64,000 bases of DNA from JACPDI01 sp035463475. Lineage in GTDB: Bacteria > Acidobacteriota > Vicinamibacteria > Vicinamibacterales > 2-12-FULL-66-21. The notes beneath the pieces were generated by a model that worked only from the letters and a program-made list of their open reading frames with translations, was not told the DNA's origin and did not search any database. The first letter of the stretch is position 1; every line of letters begins with the position of its first letter. A program made the position numbers and the translations under genes. Positions 53,189 to 62,700 of the stretch are shown in pieces. Where the stretch lies: assembly GCA_035463475.1 (NCBI GenBank), contig DATHTE010000052.1:1-64000 (forward strand), written 5' to 3'.

Positions 53189-54574
53189 TCACGCCGCAGT
53201 TGCTCCCCCCAAGGTTTTTGCGATGTCCCCGAGAACGGTTTTCGCGTCGCCGAACACCATCAGCGTGTTGTCGGCGTAATAGAGCTCGTTCTCGATTCCC
53301 GCAAAGCCCGGGTTCATCGATCGCTTGTTGGCGATGACGAACCGGGCGCGATCGGCGTCGATGATCGGCATCCCGTAAATCGGGCTGTTCTGATCGTGGC
53401 GGGCCGCGGGGTTCACGACGTCGTTCGCACCGACCACGAGCACCACGTCCGTCTGCGGCAACTCGGGGTTGACGTCGTCCATCTCGGCGAGCGCCTCGTA
53501 GGGGATCTCGGCTTCGGCCAACAACACATTCATGTGTCCCGGCATGCGTCCGGCAACGGGATGGATCGCGAACCGGACGTTGACTCCTCGCCTCGTCAGC
53601 TGATCGTAGATCTCGCGCACCCGATGCTGCGCCTGGGCGACGGCCATGCCGTATCCCGGCACGATGACGACGCTGTTGGCATTCTCGAGCAACTCGGCCG
53701 CGTCTGCCGCCGTGCCGCTCTTGACCGCGCGGGTGTCCGTCCTCGCCACGTCCACCTGCACCTGGCCGAAGGCGCCAAACAGCACGTTGGTGAACGACCT
53801 GTTCATGGCCCGACACATGATCACCGACAGGATGAATCCGGAGGCGCCATCCAGGGCGCCGGCGGTAATGAGGACCTTGTTTTCCAGCACGAATCCCATC
53901 GCGACTGCGGACAAGCCTGCGTACGAATTCAGCAGGGAAATGACCGTCGGCATGTCGGCGCCACCAATCGGGAGGATCAGCAGTACCCCAAATGCCAGCG
54001 AAAGTGCGACGACGAGTGGGAACAGCTGCCACACGTCCGGCCGGATGGCTAGGACGACGGTGGCGCCACCGGCGAGGCCGAGCAGCGACAAGTTCACGAG
54101 GTTCTGGCCACGATAGGTGATCGGGCGCGTGGGGACGATTTCCTGGAGCTTTCCGGCGGCCATCAGGCTGCCCGTGAAGGTCAAGTATCCCAGGATCACC
54201 TCGACCCCGATTGCCGCGGTGCGAAACGTGGTGAGCTGTCCGTCATGGAGCCACAGGACGTACTTGGCGGTCCCGACGAGTCCCGCGGCGACTCCACCGA
54301 ACGCATGAGACAGGGCGGTCCGTTGCGGGACCGCCGTCAGAGGGACCCATGACAACGGAATGCCGATCGCGGTCCCGACGGCGAACGCGACGGCGATCCA
54401 CGTGAAATTCACAATCTCCGGCTGAAGGAGCGTACCGATGATCGCCGCCGTCATGCCCGCCACGCCGGCGCCGACGCCGCGCCGCGCGGTCCGCGGATGG
54501 TTCAGCCAGCGCAGCGACAAGATGAAGAGCACCGCCGCGAGCAGATAGCTCCCCTGCGTAAGGTGGGCAGTCAT
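53189..54574 (-). CDS. pntB: NAD(P) transhydrogenase subunit beta
   Basis: A 461-residue membrane subunit of the proton-translocating transhydrogenase, which reduces NADP with NADH using the proton gradient. The first about 270 residues hold eight or nine helices (YLLAAVLFILSLRWL; VLLILPIGGADMP). The C-terminal NADP domain has VIVPGYGMAVAQAQHRV, RFAIHPVAGRMPGHMNVLL and NPAARHDQNSPIYGMP, all strongly conserved. The ATG overlaps the stop of the gene upstream by 4 bases. The length is standard for PntB. Confidence 0.95.
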   Translation of the reverse strand: MTAHLTQGSYLLAAVLFILSLRWLNHPRTARRGVGAGVAGMTAAIIGTLLQPEIVNFTWIAVAFAVGTAIGIPLSWVPLTAVPQRTALSHAFGGVAAGLVGTAKYVLWLHDGQLTTFRTAAIGVEVILGYLTFTGSLMAAGKLQEIVPTRPITYRGQNLVNLSLLGLAGGATVVLAIRPDVWQLFPLVVALSLAFGVLLILPIGGADMPTVISLLNSYAGLSAVAMGFVLENKVLITAGALDGASGFILSVIMCRAMNRSFTNVLFGAFGQVQVDVARTDTRAVKSGTAADAAELLENANSVVIVPGYGMAVAQAQHRVREIYDQLTRRGVNVRFAIHPVAGRMPGHMNVLLAEAEIPYEALAEMDDVNPELPQTDVVLVVGANDVVNPAARHDQNSPIYGMPIIDADRARFVIANKRSMNPGFAGIENELYYADNTLMVFGDAKTVLGDIAKTLGGATAA

Positions 54575-54867
54575 GAACGCGGCCCCCGCTCACGGAACAT
54601 CTTGAGCATCCTGTCCGTGATCAGGAAGCCGCTGACGATGTTCGTCACGGAAGCGGCGACCGCCACGGCTCCCAGTACCGTCGTCAATGCCGTCTGCTGT
54701 TCGCCGGCGATCAGGATGGAGCCGACGACCGCTATGGCCGAGATCGCGTTCGTCAGTGACATCAGCGGCGTGTGCAGCAGGCGGGAAACGTTTTGAATGA
54801 CCTGGAAGCCAACAAACGCGGACAGGACGAACACGAAAGCCATCGACCACAAATCGAGCGAGCTCAC
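54571..54867 (-). CDS. pntAB: NAD(P) transhydrogenase membrane subunit alpha-2
   Basis: A 98-residue protein with a GTG start at 54867 preceded by GAGGAGG. It consists of three helices (WSMAFVFVLSAFVGFQVIQN; SRLLHTPLMSLTNAISAIAV; TVLGAVAVAASVTNIVSGFL), which match the separate membrane part of PntA in bacteria with a three-gene system. VSRLLHTPLMSLTNAISA is a hallmark. The NAD-binding part (PntAA, about 370 residues) should precede it but is absent: the next gene upstream is a transporter. The complete enzyme would need PntAA from another locus. Confidence 0.92.
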   Translation of the reverse strand: MSSLDLWSMAFVFVLSAFVGFQVIQNVSRLLHTPLMSLTNAISAIAVVGSILIAGEQQTALTTVLGAVAVAASVTNIVSGFLITDRMLKMFRERGPRS

Positions 54868-54913
54868 ACTGCCTCCTCGGCTGGCTGGCCGGACAACGCC
54901 GCCGCCACGAGCG

Positions 54914-56215
54914 CTATTCGTCGAGCCGACGGGCGTTCGTTTCACCCATCGGCCACATCAGTGCCAGACCAATCGCGCCGTACAGCATGATGTAGTACGC
55001 GGGCGCCAGCGGATGCCCGAGTGTTTCGATCAGCCACGTCGAGACGAGAGGTGCGGTCCCGCCGGCCATCGCGAGCGTGATGCTGTACGCAAAGCTCATA
55101 GACGTCACGCGGGTGCGCAACGGGAAAATCTCGACCACCATCGCGCCCTGAAGGCCGAGCGACATCCCGATGGGGATGGCGAGGAGGATTTGACCCGTGA
55201 TGAACTGTACCGCGGTTCCGAAGAGCATCAGGTGCAACGCCGCGTAGATGACCGCCATCATGACGACGGTCAACGCCATCATCAGCCGCCGCCTGCCCGT
55301 CCGATCGGACAGCCAGCCCCCGAACGGCTTCGAGAACAGCACGATGAAGAGGCTGATGGTGTTGGCCAGCAGGAACGTTTCACCGCCCTCACCCGTCAGC
55401 GTCTTGCGCCGTTCCACCGCGTAGGTGAACGTGAGGTAGTACGCGGCGTTGGTCATGGCGACAATGCCGAACGTCCTCACGATCGGGAGCCAGTCGGCCA
55501 CGAGCGACGGCAGGAGCGGTGGGCGGGCGGCCGCGGCCTTGAGCCCCTCGGCGGTCTCGGCAATGCCTCGGCGCAGGAACCACCCGAACACCACCAGTCC
55601 GACGCTCGCGATGAACGGGATGCGCCAGCCCCAGCGGGCGACCTGGTCGGTGGTCAGGTACGCATTGACGATCCACGCGGAGCCCGACCCGAGGATGAAC
55701 CCGATTGTGGTCCCCGCAGCCGTCGAGCTGCTGATCAGGCCGCGCATCATCGGCGAGGCCTGCTCGGTCGTGTAGACCATCGACCCGGTGAACTCTCCGC
55801 CGAGTGAGAAGCCCTGGAGCAGCCGCATCGCCAGGAGGAGCAATGGGGCGGCGAGGCCGATCTGCTCGTAGGTCGGCAGCAGGCCGATGACCAGGGTCGC
55901 CACTCCCATCAATGCGATCGACAGCGTCAGCAGCGCACGGCGCCCGATGCGATCTCCCACGGCGCCGAGCACGAGGCTGCCCACCGGGCGCGCGACGAAT
56001 CCGAGGGCGAACACGCCGAAGGTGAGCAACTGTTGAACCGCGTGACTGGATTCGGGGAAGAACTGGCGGCCGATGTCGCTGGCGAAATAGCCGTACACGG
56101 CGAAGTCAAACCACTCGAGTACGTTGCCGATCAGCCCCGCGAGTGCCGTGCGCAGGGCGGACTGCCTCCCTACGACCTTCGTCGGCTCGCCCTGATGAGC
56201 GCTGCTATTCGTCAA
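54914..56215 (-). CDS. MHS-type MFS transporter
   Basis: A 433-residue protein of 12 predicted helices with a TTG start at 56215, preceded by AGGAGG. MHS-family marks: GNVLEWFDFAVYGYFA in helix 1, the loop GAVGDRIGRRALL between helices 2 and 3, RLLQGFSLGGEF in helix 4 and the repeat loop GGWLSDRTGRRRL in the second half. Relatives carry proline/betaine, citrate, alpha-ketoglutarate or shikimate with protons. The substrate cannot be told apart. It stands 46 bases upstream of pntAB on the same strand. Confidence 0.9.
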   Translation of the reverse strand: MTNSSAHQGEPTKVVGRQSALRTALAGLIGNVLEWFDFAVYGYFASDIGRQFFPESSHAVQQLLTFGVFALGFVARPVGSLVLGAVGDRIGRRALLTLSIALMGVATLVIGLLPTYEQIGLAAPLLLLAMRLLQGFSLGGEFTGSMVYTTEQASPMMRGLISSSTAAGTTIGFILGSGSAWIVNAYLTTDQVARWGWRIPFIASVGLVVFGWFLRRGIAETAEGLKAAAARPPLLPSLVADWLPIVRTFGIVAMTNAAYYLTFTYAVERRKTLTGEGGETFLLANTISLFIVLFSKPFGGWLSDRTGRRRLMMALTVVMMAVIYAALHLMLFGTAVQFITGQILLAIPIGMSLGLQGAMVVEIFPLRTRVTSMSFAYSITLAMAGGTAPLVSTWLIETLGHPLAPAYYIMLYGAIGLALMWPMGETNARRLDE

Positions 56216-56251
56216 TGGGCCTCCTCTATGCCGGCGCGGTTATAACACGGG

Positions 56252-56285
56252 CCGCCGCAGGCGCGCAGCTTGACCGCGCGCTGCG
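56252..56285 (-). terminator. GC-rich hairpin behind the PagL-like gene
   Basis: GCCGCA-G-GCGCGC (56252-56264) pairs with GCGCGCTGCGGC (56274-56285), a 12-base stem with one bulged G and a 9-base loop. It is 24 bases past the PagL-like stop and 37 bases before the transporter's 5' end, where termination is expected. No T-run follows on the minus strand. Confidence 0.45.
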
Positions 56286-56308
56286 GCCCCACAGTTCAAG
56301 AACCGCTG

Positions 56309-56893
56309 TCAGAATGGAATCAGCACGCCCGCCTTGAAGCCCAGCGCCTGGATGTCCGGATTGCGGTCGGGACCCCGCAGGCTGTTGTTGGACACATGCA
56401 ACCAGCCGAACGCGGCAACGGCGTGAACGTCGCGCCACACGGCCGTGGTCGCGCTGGCACCGACGCGCCACAGGTAGTTGAACCGCGTCCCACGCGGGGG
56501 AACCGGAATCTCGGCGCGCGCTGCCCCGACCTCCACATCGAGGCTGACCGTGCGCCCGCCCCCCTGATACACGGCCCACTTCACGCCACCGAGGCACCCG
56601 ATCGCGAACGCGTCCGTGCGGCGCTGCGAGACGTAGACGGTCACGGTGGTGATCCCCACCGCGACGCGGTCGCGCACACCGTATGTCAGCCCCGCTTCGA
56701 CGGCGTATGCTTCCTCGCGGCTGCCGTTGTAGTTCCAGGCTTCCGACAGGCCGGAGGCGGAAAGCGACAGCATCCACGCGCCTTTGGCGAACGGCTCTTG
56801 GATCGCCGGCGGGGTGGGCTGTGCAGCGGCGCCGCGCGCCGTTATGATCCAGGGCGCCAACATGAGCGCAGTGGCGCGGCGGGCGGCCATCAT
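56309..56893 (-). CDS. PagL-like outer-membrane acyloxyacyl hydrolase (lipid A deacylase type)
   Basis: A 194-residue protein with a signal peptide (LMLAPWIITARGAAAQP) and an eight-stranded-barrel pattern ending in GVLIPF. The segment GWLHVSNNSLRGPDRNPDI resembles the PagL active site, where His and Ser of an HxSN motif remove the 3-O-acyl chain of lipid A. The catalytic Glu is not certain. If correct, it remodels LPS. Its 5' end overlaps that of the divergent barrel gene (56862) by up to 32 bases if the ATG at 56893 is used; the ATG at 56863 would nearly avoid the overlap. Confidence 0.6.
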   Translation of the reverse strand: MMAARRATALMLAPWIITARGAAAQPTPPAIQEPFAKGAWMLSLSASGLSEAWNYNGSREEAYAVEAGLTYGVRDRVAVGITTVTVYVSQRRTDAFAIGCLGGVKWAVYQGGGRTVSLDVEVGAARAEIPVPPRGTRFNYLWRVGASATTAVWRDVHAVAAFGWLHVSNNSLRGPDRNPDIQALGFKAGVLIPF

Positions 56894-57947
56894 CGTGGCG
56901 CTATGGTATCTCCACGGCGCGGCCCCGCCTCCGGCGCTCGGCCAGGAACGCCTCTCGCTCGACGCATCGCTGCTGTTCTACGGCGACAACACTGAGTTTC
57001 GGACGTTCCGCGATGGCGAAACGCTGCTCGGGACCGCCATACGACTGTTCGGCGCGGCCGAGATCAACGATCGCGTCAGCGTGCGGCTGGGCGCCGCAGC
57101 CAACCACCGCTACGGGAGCGACGATGCGTTCGAGTTCGTCAGGCCGATGGTGGCGCTGGTCATCCGCGGGTCGCGATCCACGTTCATCTTCGGTTCGCTG
57201 GAGACGACCGATGCCTGGCTGCCCGCCGGGCCGGACCGCGGCGGTCCTCACGGCCTCCTGCCCCCGTTGCAGCACGAATCGCTCTCGTACGATCGCCCCC
57301 ACGAGGCCGGGCTGCAGTGGAAGTTCCGATCGATCGCGCTCCGTCATGAAACCTGGATCAACTGGCAGCGAGTGAACACGCCGGCACAGCGCGAGCGGTT
57401 CGACGTTGGAACAGCCACGGAGTGGGCCCCGGCGGGCGGACATCTCGCCCTGGCGTTCCAGGGGCACGTCGTGCACGAAGGGGGGCAGGTGCACGCAGCG
57501 GGGCCCGTCTCGGACAGCTACGCGTTCGCGCCGGGCGTCCTCCTGCGCACCTCGCGCGGCCGCCTGCGCACCATCGGCTTCGAGGTCTTCGGTCTGGCAT
57601 CCCGCTTCGTGCCGGACCGCGAGCAGTCCGGGCGGACGCGCAACGGCGCCGCGGTGTTCATTCGCGCCGAAGCTTCGACGACAAACTGGCGAGGTCACCT
57701 CATCGTCTGGAGGGGCGACGATTACCTGAAGGACGAGGGGGACGCGAACTACCTCAGTCGGCACATCGACGGACGGCGGTATCTCGGCGTGCGGGATTAC
57801 AGCGAGGCGGGGCTGACGAGGTTCTTCCGGCCGGCCGAAAGGATTGCCATCGAGGTATCCGGCCGGGTCTACCGCATCGAGCCGCACAACTACGAGTATT
57901 CGTACCGCGTGGTTGCGCGCACGGATCTTCACTGGCCCATTCGATAG
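56862..57947 (+). CDS. Putative outer-membrane beta-barrel protein, unknown function
   Basis: About 361 residues from the ATG at 56862, which starts a signal peptide (AAIIVALWYLHGAAPPPALG). The mature part alternates polar and hydrophobic residues in many strand-like segments (LSLDASLLFYGDNTEF, VSVRLGAAANHRYG, GHLALAFQGHVVHEGG, RIAIEVSGRVYRIE), as in porins of 14-16 strands. It does not end in Phe/Trp but in HWPIR. No name can be given. It is divergent from, and shares its 5' region with, the PagL-like gene, so the two may be co-regulated. Confidence 0.6.
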   Translation: MSAVARRAAIIVALWYLHGAAPPPALGQERLSLDASLLFYGDNTEFRTFRDGETLLGTAIRLFGAAEINDRVSVRLGAAANHRYGSDDAFEFVRPMVALVIRGSRSTFIFGSLETTDAWLPAGPDRGGPHGLLPPLQHESLSYDRPHEAGLQWKFRSIALRHETWINWQRVNTPAQRERFDVGTATEWAPAGGHLALAFQGHVVHEGGQVHAAGPVSDSYAFAPGVLLRTSRGRLRTIGFEVFGLASRFVPDREQSGRTRNGAAVFIRAEASTTNWRGHLIVWRGDDYLKDEGDANYLSRHIDGRRYLGVRDYSEAGLTRFFRPAERIAIEVSGRVYRIEPHNYEYSYRVVARTDLHWPIR

Positions 57948-58020
57948 CCGGGCCGCGGCGGAACCGTCGGGTCCACGGGAAAACCGCCGCACATGGACGG
58001 CGCGTCACGCCACGAGCGCT

Positions 58021-59643
58021 TCAGAGCCGGGCGTCGGGGCGATAGTCGCGGAAGCGCTCCCGAAGCACGGACTTCTGCATCTTCCCGGTGGAGGTCTTGG
58101 GAATCTCCGGCACGATTTCGAACGCATCCGGCAGAGCCCAGGAGGCGAAGTGGGGGGCGAGGAAGTCCCGTAGCTCCTGGGGGGTTGCAGTCGTCCCCGG
58201 ACGCAGCACGACCACTGCAAGCGGCCGCTCCTGCCAGCGAGGGTGCGGGACGGCGATCACCGCTGCCTCCAGGATCGCCGGGTGCGCCATCAGCGCGTTC
58301 TCGAGCGCCAGGGAGCTGATCCACTCCCCGCCGGACTTGATCACATCCTTGATGCGATCTCGAATCTCCACGGTCCCCCGAGGGTCGATCGTCACCAGAT
58401 CGCCGGTGCGGAACCAGCCGTCCGTCGTGAATCGATCCGACGTATCGTCGCCAAAGTACGCGCTCGCCACCCACGGGCCGCGCACCTCCAGCTCTCCCAT
58501 CGTCTGGCCGTCCCACGGCACGAGCTGTTCGGCCCCGCGAGCGCGAATCTCGACGAAGGGAGCCGGCTGCCCCTGCATGCAGCGGTGGCGGTACTGCGCC
58601 CCCGGGTCCGCGTTGGCGAGATCGGACGGCAGCGCGGCCACCGTGCCAAGCGGTGTCGTCTCGGTCATGCCCCACGCGTGGAGCACGCGGAGCCCGTGTC
58701 GCTCCTGGAACCCCGTGAGGATCGCCGGCGGTACCGCCGCCCCGCCCACGAGCATGCAGCGCATCTTCGACAGATTCCAGGCGCCCGGCTCCTTGTCGAG
58801 CGCTTGCAGGATTCCCGCCCAGATCGACGGCACGCCGGCCGTGATCGTGACGCCCTGGTTCGACATGAGGTCCAGCAGGCTCGCCGGATCCAGGCAAGGG
58901 CCGGGGAACACCTGCGCCGCTCCAAGCATCGTGGCTGTGAACGGCAGGCCCCAGGCATTGACGTGGAACATCGGAACGACGGGCAGCACGACGTCGGATT
59001 CGCGGATGCCCATCGCGCAGTCCAGCCCGGAAGCGAACGAATGGAGCACGATCGCGCGGTGGGAGTAGAGCACGCCCTTCGGTCGTCCCGTCGTGCCGCT
59101 CGTGTAGCACATGGCCGCCGCGTCACGCTCGTCGATCGACGGCTCGACCAGGCTGTCGGCGGCCGCGTCGGCGAGCAGCGTTTCATAGTCCAGGAAGCCC
59201 GGAGGAACCGGCTGGCCCTCACCCATGACGATGAACGTCGCTCCGGGCACCGCGGCGCGAAAGCGCTCGAGCAGCGGCAGCAGCGCCGCGTCCACGAGGA
59301 TTGCCCGATCTCCCGCGTGCCCGGCGATGTAGCCGAGATCGTCGGGATGGAGCCGCAGGTTGAGCGTGTGCAGCACGGCCCCGGCCATCGGGATGCCGAA
59401 GTATGCCTCGAGGTGACGATGGTGGCTCCACGCAAGCGTGGCGACGCGATGGCCCGGGCGAATGCCAAGCTGCCCGAGGGCCGCGGCCAGCTGCCGCGCC
59501 CGGCGCGCGACCTCGCCGTATGTGGTTTGGTGGAGCGACTTGTCTGGCCGGCGGCTTATGACGCGCTTGTGCGGAAAGAGCGTCTCGGCACGTCGGAGAA
59601 TGGTGGAGAGCGTCAACGGGTAGTCCATGATCAAGCCGCGCAT
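58021..59643 (-). CDS. Long-chain acyl-CoA ligase (AMP-binding family)
   Basis: A 540-residue enzyme; the ATG at 59643 has CAGGAGG 6 bases upstream. AMP-binding motif YTSGTTGRPKGVLYSH, the middle motif HAWGMTETTPLGTV, the hinge region GWFRTGDLVTIDP with IKDVIKSGGEW, and the C-terminal lysine in KTSTGKMQK are all seen. It activates a fatty or related carboxylic acid as acyl-AMP and then acyl-CoA. The N-terminus (YPLTLSTILRRAETLFPHK) matches medium/long-chain members. It is divergent from the TonB-dependent receptor gene, with 145 bases between starts. Confidence 0.93.
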   Translation of the reverse strand: MRGLIMDYPLTLSTILRRAETLFPHKRVISRRPDKSLHQTTYGEVARRARQLAAALGQLGIRPGHRVATLAWSHHRHLEAYFGIPMAGAVLHTLNLRLHPDDLGYIAGHAGDRAILVDAALLPLLERFRAAVPGATFIVMGEGQPVPPGFLDYETLLADAAADSLVEPSIDERDAAAMCYTSGTTGRPKGVLYSHRAIVLHSFASGLDCAMGIRESDVVLPVVPMFHVNAWGLPFTATMLGAAQVFPGPCLDPASLLDLMSNQGVTITAGVPSIWAGILQALDKEPGAWNLSKMRCMLVGGAAVPPAILTGFQERHGLRVLHAWGMTETTPLGTVAALPSDLANADPGAQYRHRCMQGQPAPFVEIRARGAEQLVPWDGQTMGELEVRGPWVASAYFGDDTSDRFTTDGWFRTGDLVTIDPRGTVEIRDRIKDVIKSGGEWISSLALENALMAHPAILEAAVIAVPHPRWQERPLAVVVLRPGTTATPQELRDFLAPHFASWALPDAFEIVPEIPKTSTGKMQKSVLRERFRDYRPDARL

Positions 59644-59753
59644 CGTGCCTCCTGCAGGCAGTGATTCTATCGGGAGCGCGCTGGCTTGACGCGCCTCGGT
59701 CCTTCATTTCGCCGATGTTCCCGATCTGTTGAATTTCGAATCGCACGCGCGTC

Positions 59754-59794
59754 GGAGGAAGAACTGTGAAGTCGTGGGAGGAAGAACTGTGAAG
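59754..59794 (+). repeat. 18-base direct duplication of ribosome site and GTG start
   Basis: GGAGGAAGAACTGTGAAG occurs at 59754-59771 and again at 59777-59794. Each copy carries a Shine-Dalgarno sequence and a GTG. The second GTG (59789) starts the receptor. The first GTG (59766) opens an 8-codon frame, VKSWEEEL, whose TGA (59790-59792) overlaps the receptor start, so a tiny leader peptide could be translationally coupled to the receptor. Confidence 0.6.
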
Positions 59795-62700
59795 AGGATC
59801 TGTCGCCTTTCGTCCGTGTTTCTGGGTGTCCTCGTGGTGCTCGTCGCCACCGTCTCGGCCGCGGCCGGACAGAGCCGCGCGACGACCGCAGATCTGTCCG
59901 GCCTCGTCGTGGACCAGTCCGGGGCCATCCTGCCGGGCGCGAGCGTGACGGCCACGAACGCGGCGACCGGGCTCGAGCGAACGGCGGAAACGGGGGGAGA
60001 CGGCCGATTCACGCTGCCGGCGCTTCCGCCGGGATCGTACAGCGTCCGGGTGACCATGCCGGGCTTTGCGACGCAGCTCACGCCGCGGCTCGATCTCGCG
60101 CTGGGCCAGTCCGCCGAAGTGAACTTCGTGATGTCGCTCGCCGCCGCAGCTGAACAGGTCACCATCACCGCTGAGGCAGGGCTCGCGCACGTCCAGCAGA
60201 CCGCTGTCGCCACCGTGGTGTCGCAGCAACAGATTGAGGTGCTTCCAACGAATGGCCGCAACTTCATGACGTTCTCGATCCTGACGCCGGGCGTGACGAC
60301 CGACCGGACGCCGCAGCAGGGCGCGTCGGCCACCTCGGGGCTCACCTTTGCCGGCCAGCGCGCGCGTTCGAACAACATCACGGTGGACGGCCTGGACAAC
60401 AACGACTCAACACTCGGCTCGGTACGCGCCACCTTTTCGCAGGAGGCGGTGCAGGAGTTCCAGGTCATCACCAACTCGTACTCGGCCGAGTTCGGGAAGG
60501 CCTCCGGCGGCGTTGTGAACATCGTCACGCGCAGCGGCGGCAACGATCTCCGCGGGAACGCGTTCTACTACTTCCGCGACGAGGCGCTCAACGCAAAAGA
60601 GCACTTTGAGCGGTTCAACCCCGCCGGCGAGCAAATCGACCGCAAGAAGGCGCCATTCAGCCAGCACCAGTTCGGCGGCACTCTGGGCGGACCGATTCGG
60701 CAGAACCGGTCGTTCTTCTTCCTCTCGGCGGAACGCCTGGACACACAGGCGAACAATTTCGTCAACATCGACGACACGACACCTGTGCTGGTCTTCGGCC
60801 GCAACGTTGGCACGACCGCGGACATCCTGCGGCGGTCCGGTTTCCCCGTCGAGGTCGGCAACGTCCCGTACGACATCGAATCGACGCAGGCGCTGGCAAA
60901 GGTGGACACGAACCTCACCCCCAACCAGGCGCTTGCCATCCGGTTCAACTGGGCCGACCTGCTCAACGAGAACATCGAGCCGTGGGGCGGCCAAATCGCG
61001 CGTAGCCGCGGCGCGTACCTGAACAGCCGCGACCTGATGGGAGCGGCCTCGCTCACGTCCATCGTCTCGTCGGCTGCCGTAAACGAGCTGCGCTTCCAGG
61101 TGGCGAACCGCGATCAGAGCATCATCTCGCTCGACCCCTCGTGCACAGGGGTGTGCGATCAGGAGAACGAGGGAGGGCCCACCCTGGAGATTGGCGCGAT
61201 CGGCGTCGGGCGCCACCGATTCACGCCGCAACCGCGCGAGAACCGACGGTACCAGGTGCTGGACACGTTCAGCTACCTGGCGGGGCGCCACCTGTTCAAG
61301 ACGGGCGTCGACTTTTCCTACATTGATCACCTGTCGCAGGCGCTGCCGCTGCACTTCGGCGGCCGGTACATATTCGCGCCCCTGCCGGCGATTCCCGCGC
61401 TGGGCCTCCCCGCACCGGTCAACGCCGTGCAGGCGCTCGCGCTGGGCCTGCCCGCCGCGTACGTACAGGGCTACGGCGACGCGTCGGTGCCGTATGGATA
61501 CAAAGACGTGTCGGTCTTTGCGCAGGACGACTGGCGCGTGGCTGACGACCTCACGCTCAAGCTCGGCGTGCGCTATCAGAACCAGTTCTGGGAGAGCACC
61601 ACGCGCCACGTCAACGGCCTGCCCGCGTATGGCTGGCCCACGGACAACAACAATGTCGCGCCACGCGTCGCCGTTGCCTGGAACCCCGGTGGTGACAAGC
61701 GCACGGCGATCCAGGGATCCTACGGCCTCTTCTTCGACAACCACATCACGGCGATCTGGGGCATCACCGAGGGGATCAGCGGCACCCAGGAACAGGTGCG
61801 CACCCTGGCGGTGCGGATCCCCTCGTCGATCGCCGCGTGGCGGGCACCCGGGCATCGCCTGCCGGAGCCCAGCACGCCGTATCCCAGCCTGGTGCTGTCG
61901 GTCGATCCGGCGTTGAAGACCCCGTACGCACACCACGCCTCGGCCGGCGTGGAGCGCGAACTGGGGCACGGCCTGGCAATGTCCGCGCATTTCGTTTACG
62001 CGCGCGGCTTTGACCAGCTCGGGACGATCGACTACAACCCGGTGACCAACCCGGCGACCCAGGGACGGCCGCTCGACATCAACGGCGTCCCCGGCACGTC
62101 CGCCTCGGTCCTGCAGTACACGTCATGGGGGGAAACCTGGTATCGCGGCCTCGCGCTGTCAATCCGGAAGCGTTTCAACGACAGGTACCAGTTCCTTGCG
62201 TCTTACACGCTGTCAAAAGCCGAGGACACGTCGGCCGACTACCAGAGCTTCTTCATCCCGCAGGACAACGGCCTCGGACGCAATCCGGCGAATCTCAACG
62301 GGCTGCCGATCGGGTTCGATCCGTCCGCGGAACGCGGACCTTCGCTCCAGGACCAGCGGCACCGCGTCGTCTTCAGCGGCGCGTACGCGCTGCCCTGGAA
62401 CGTGACCGTCTCCAGCATCGTCACGCTGGCATCGGGGCGGCCGTACAACATCCTGGCGGGGAGCGACCTGAACGGCGATGGGAACGGCGGCGCGACCGCC
62501 CCGGACCGGCCGCGTACGGATCCGGCCAACCCGGCGACGTCCATCAAACGGAACGCGGGCCTGCTGCCGAACCAGTACACGGTTGACATGCGCGTCGCGA
62601 AGCGGCTGGCCATTCGCGGCCGTGCCCATATGGACCTGATGTTCGAAGCGTTCAACCTGTTCAACTCGACCATCTACACGAACGTGGACAACATCTTCGG

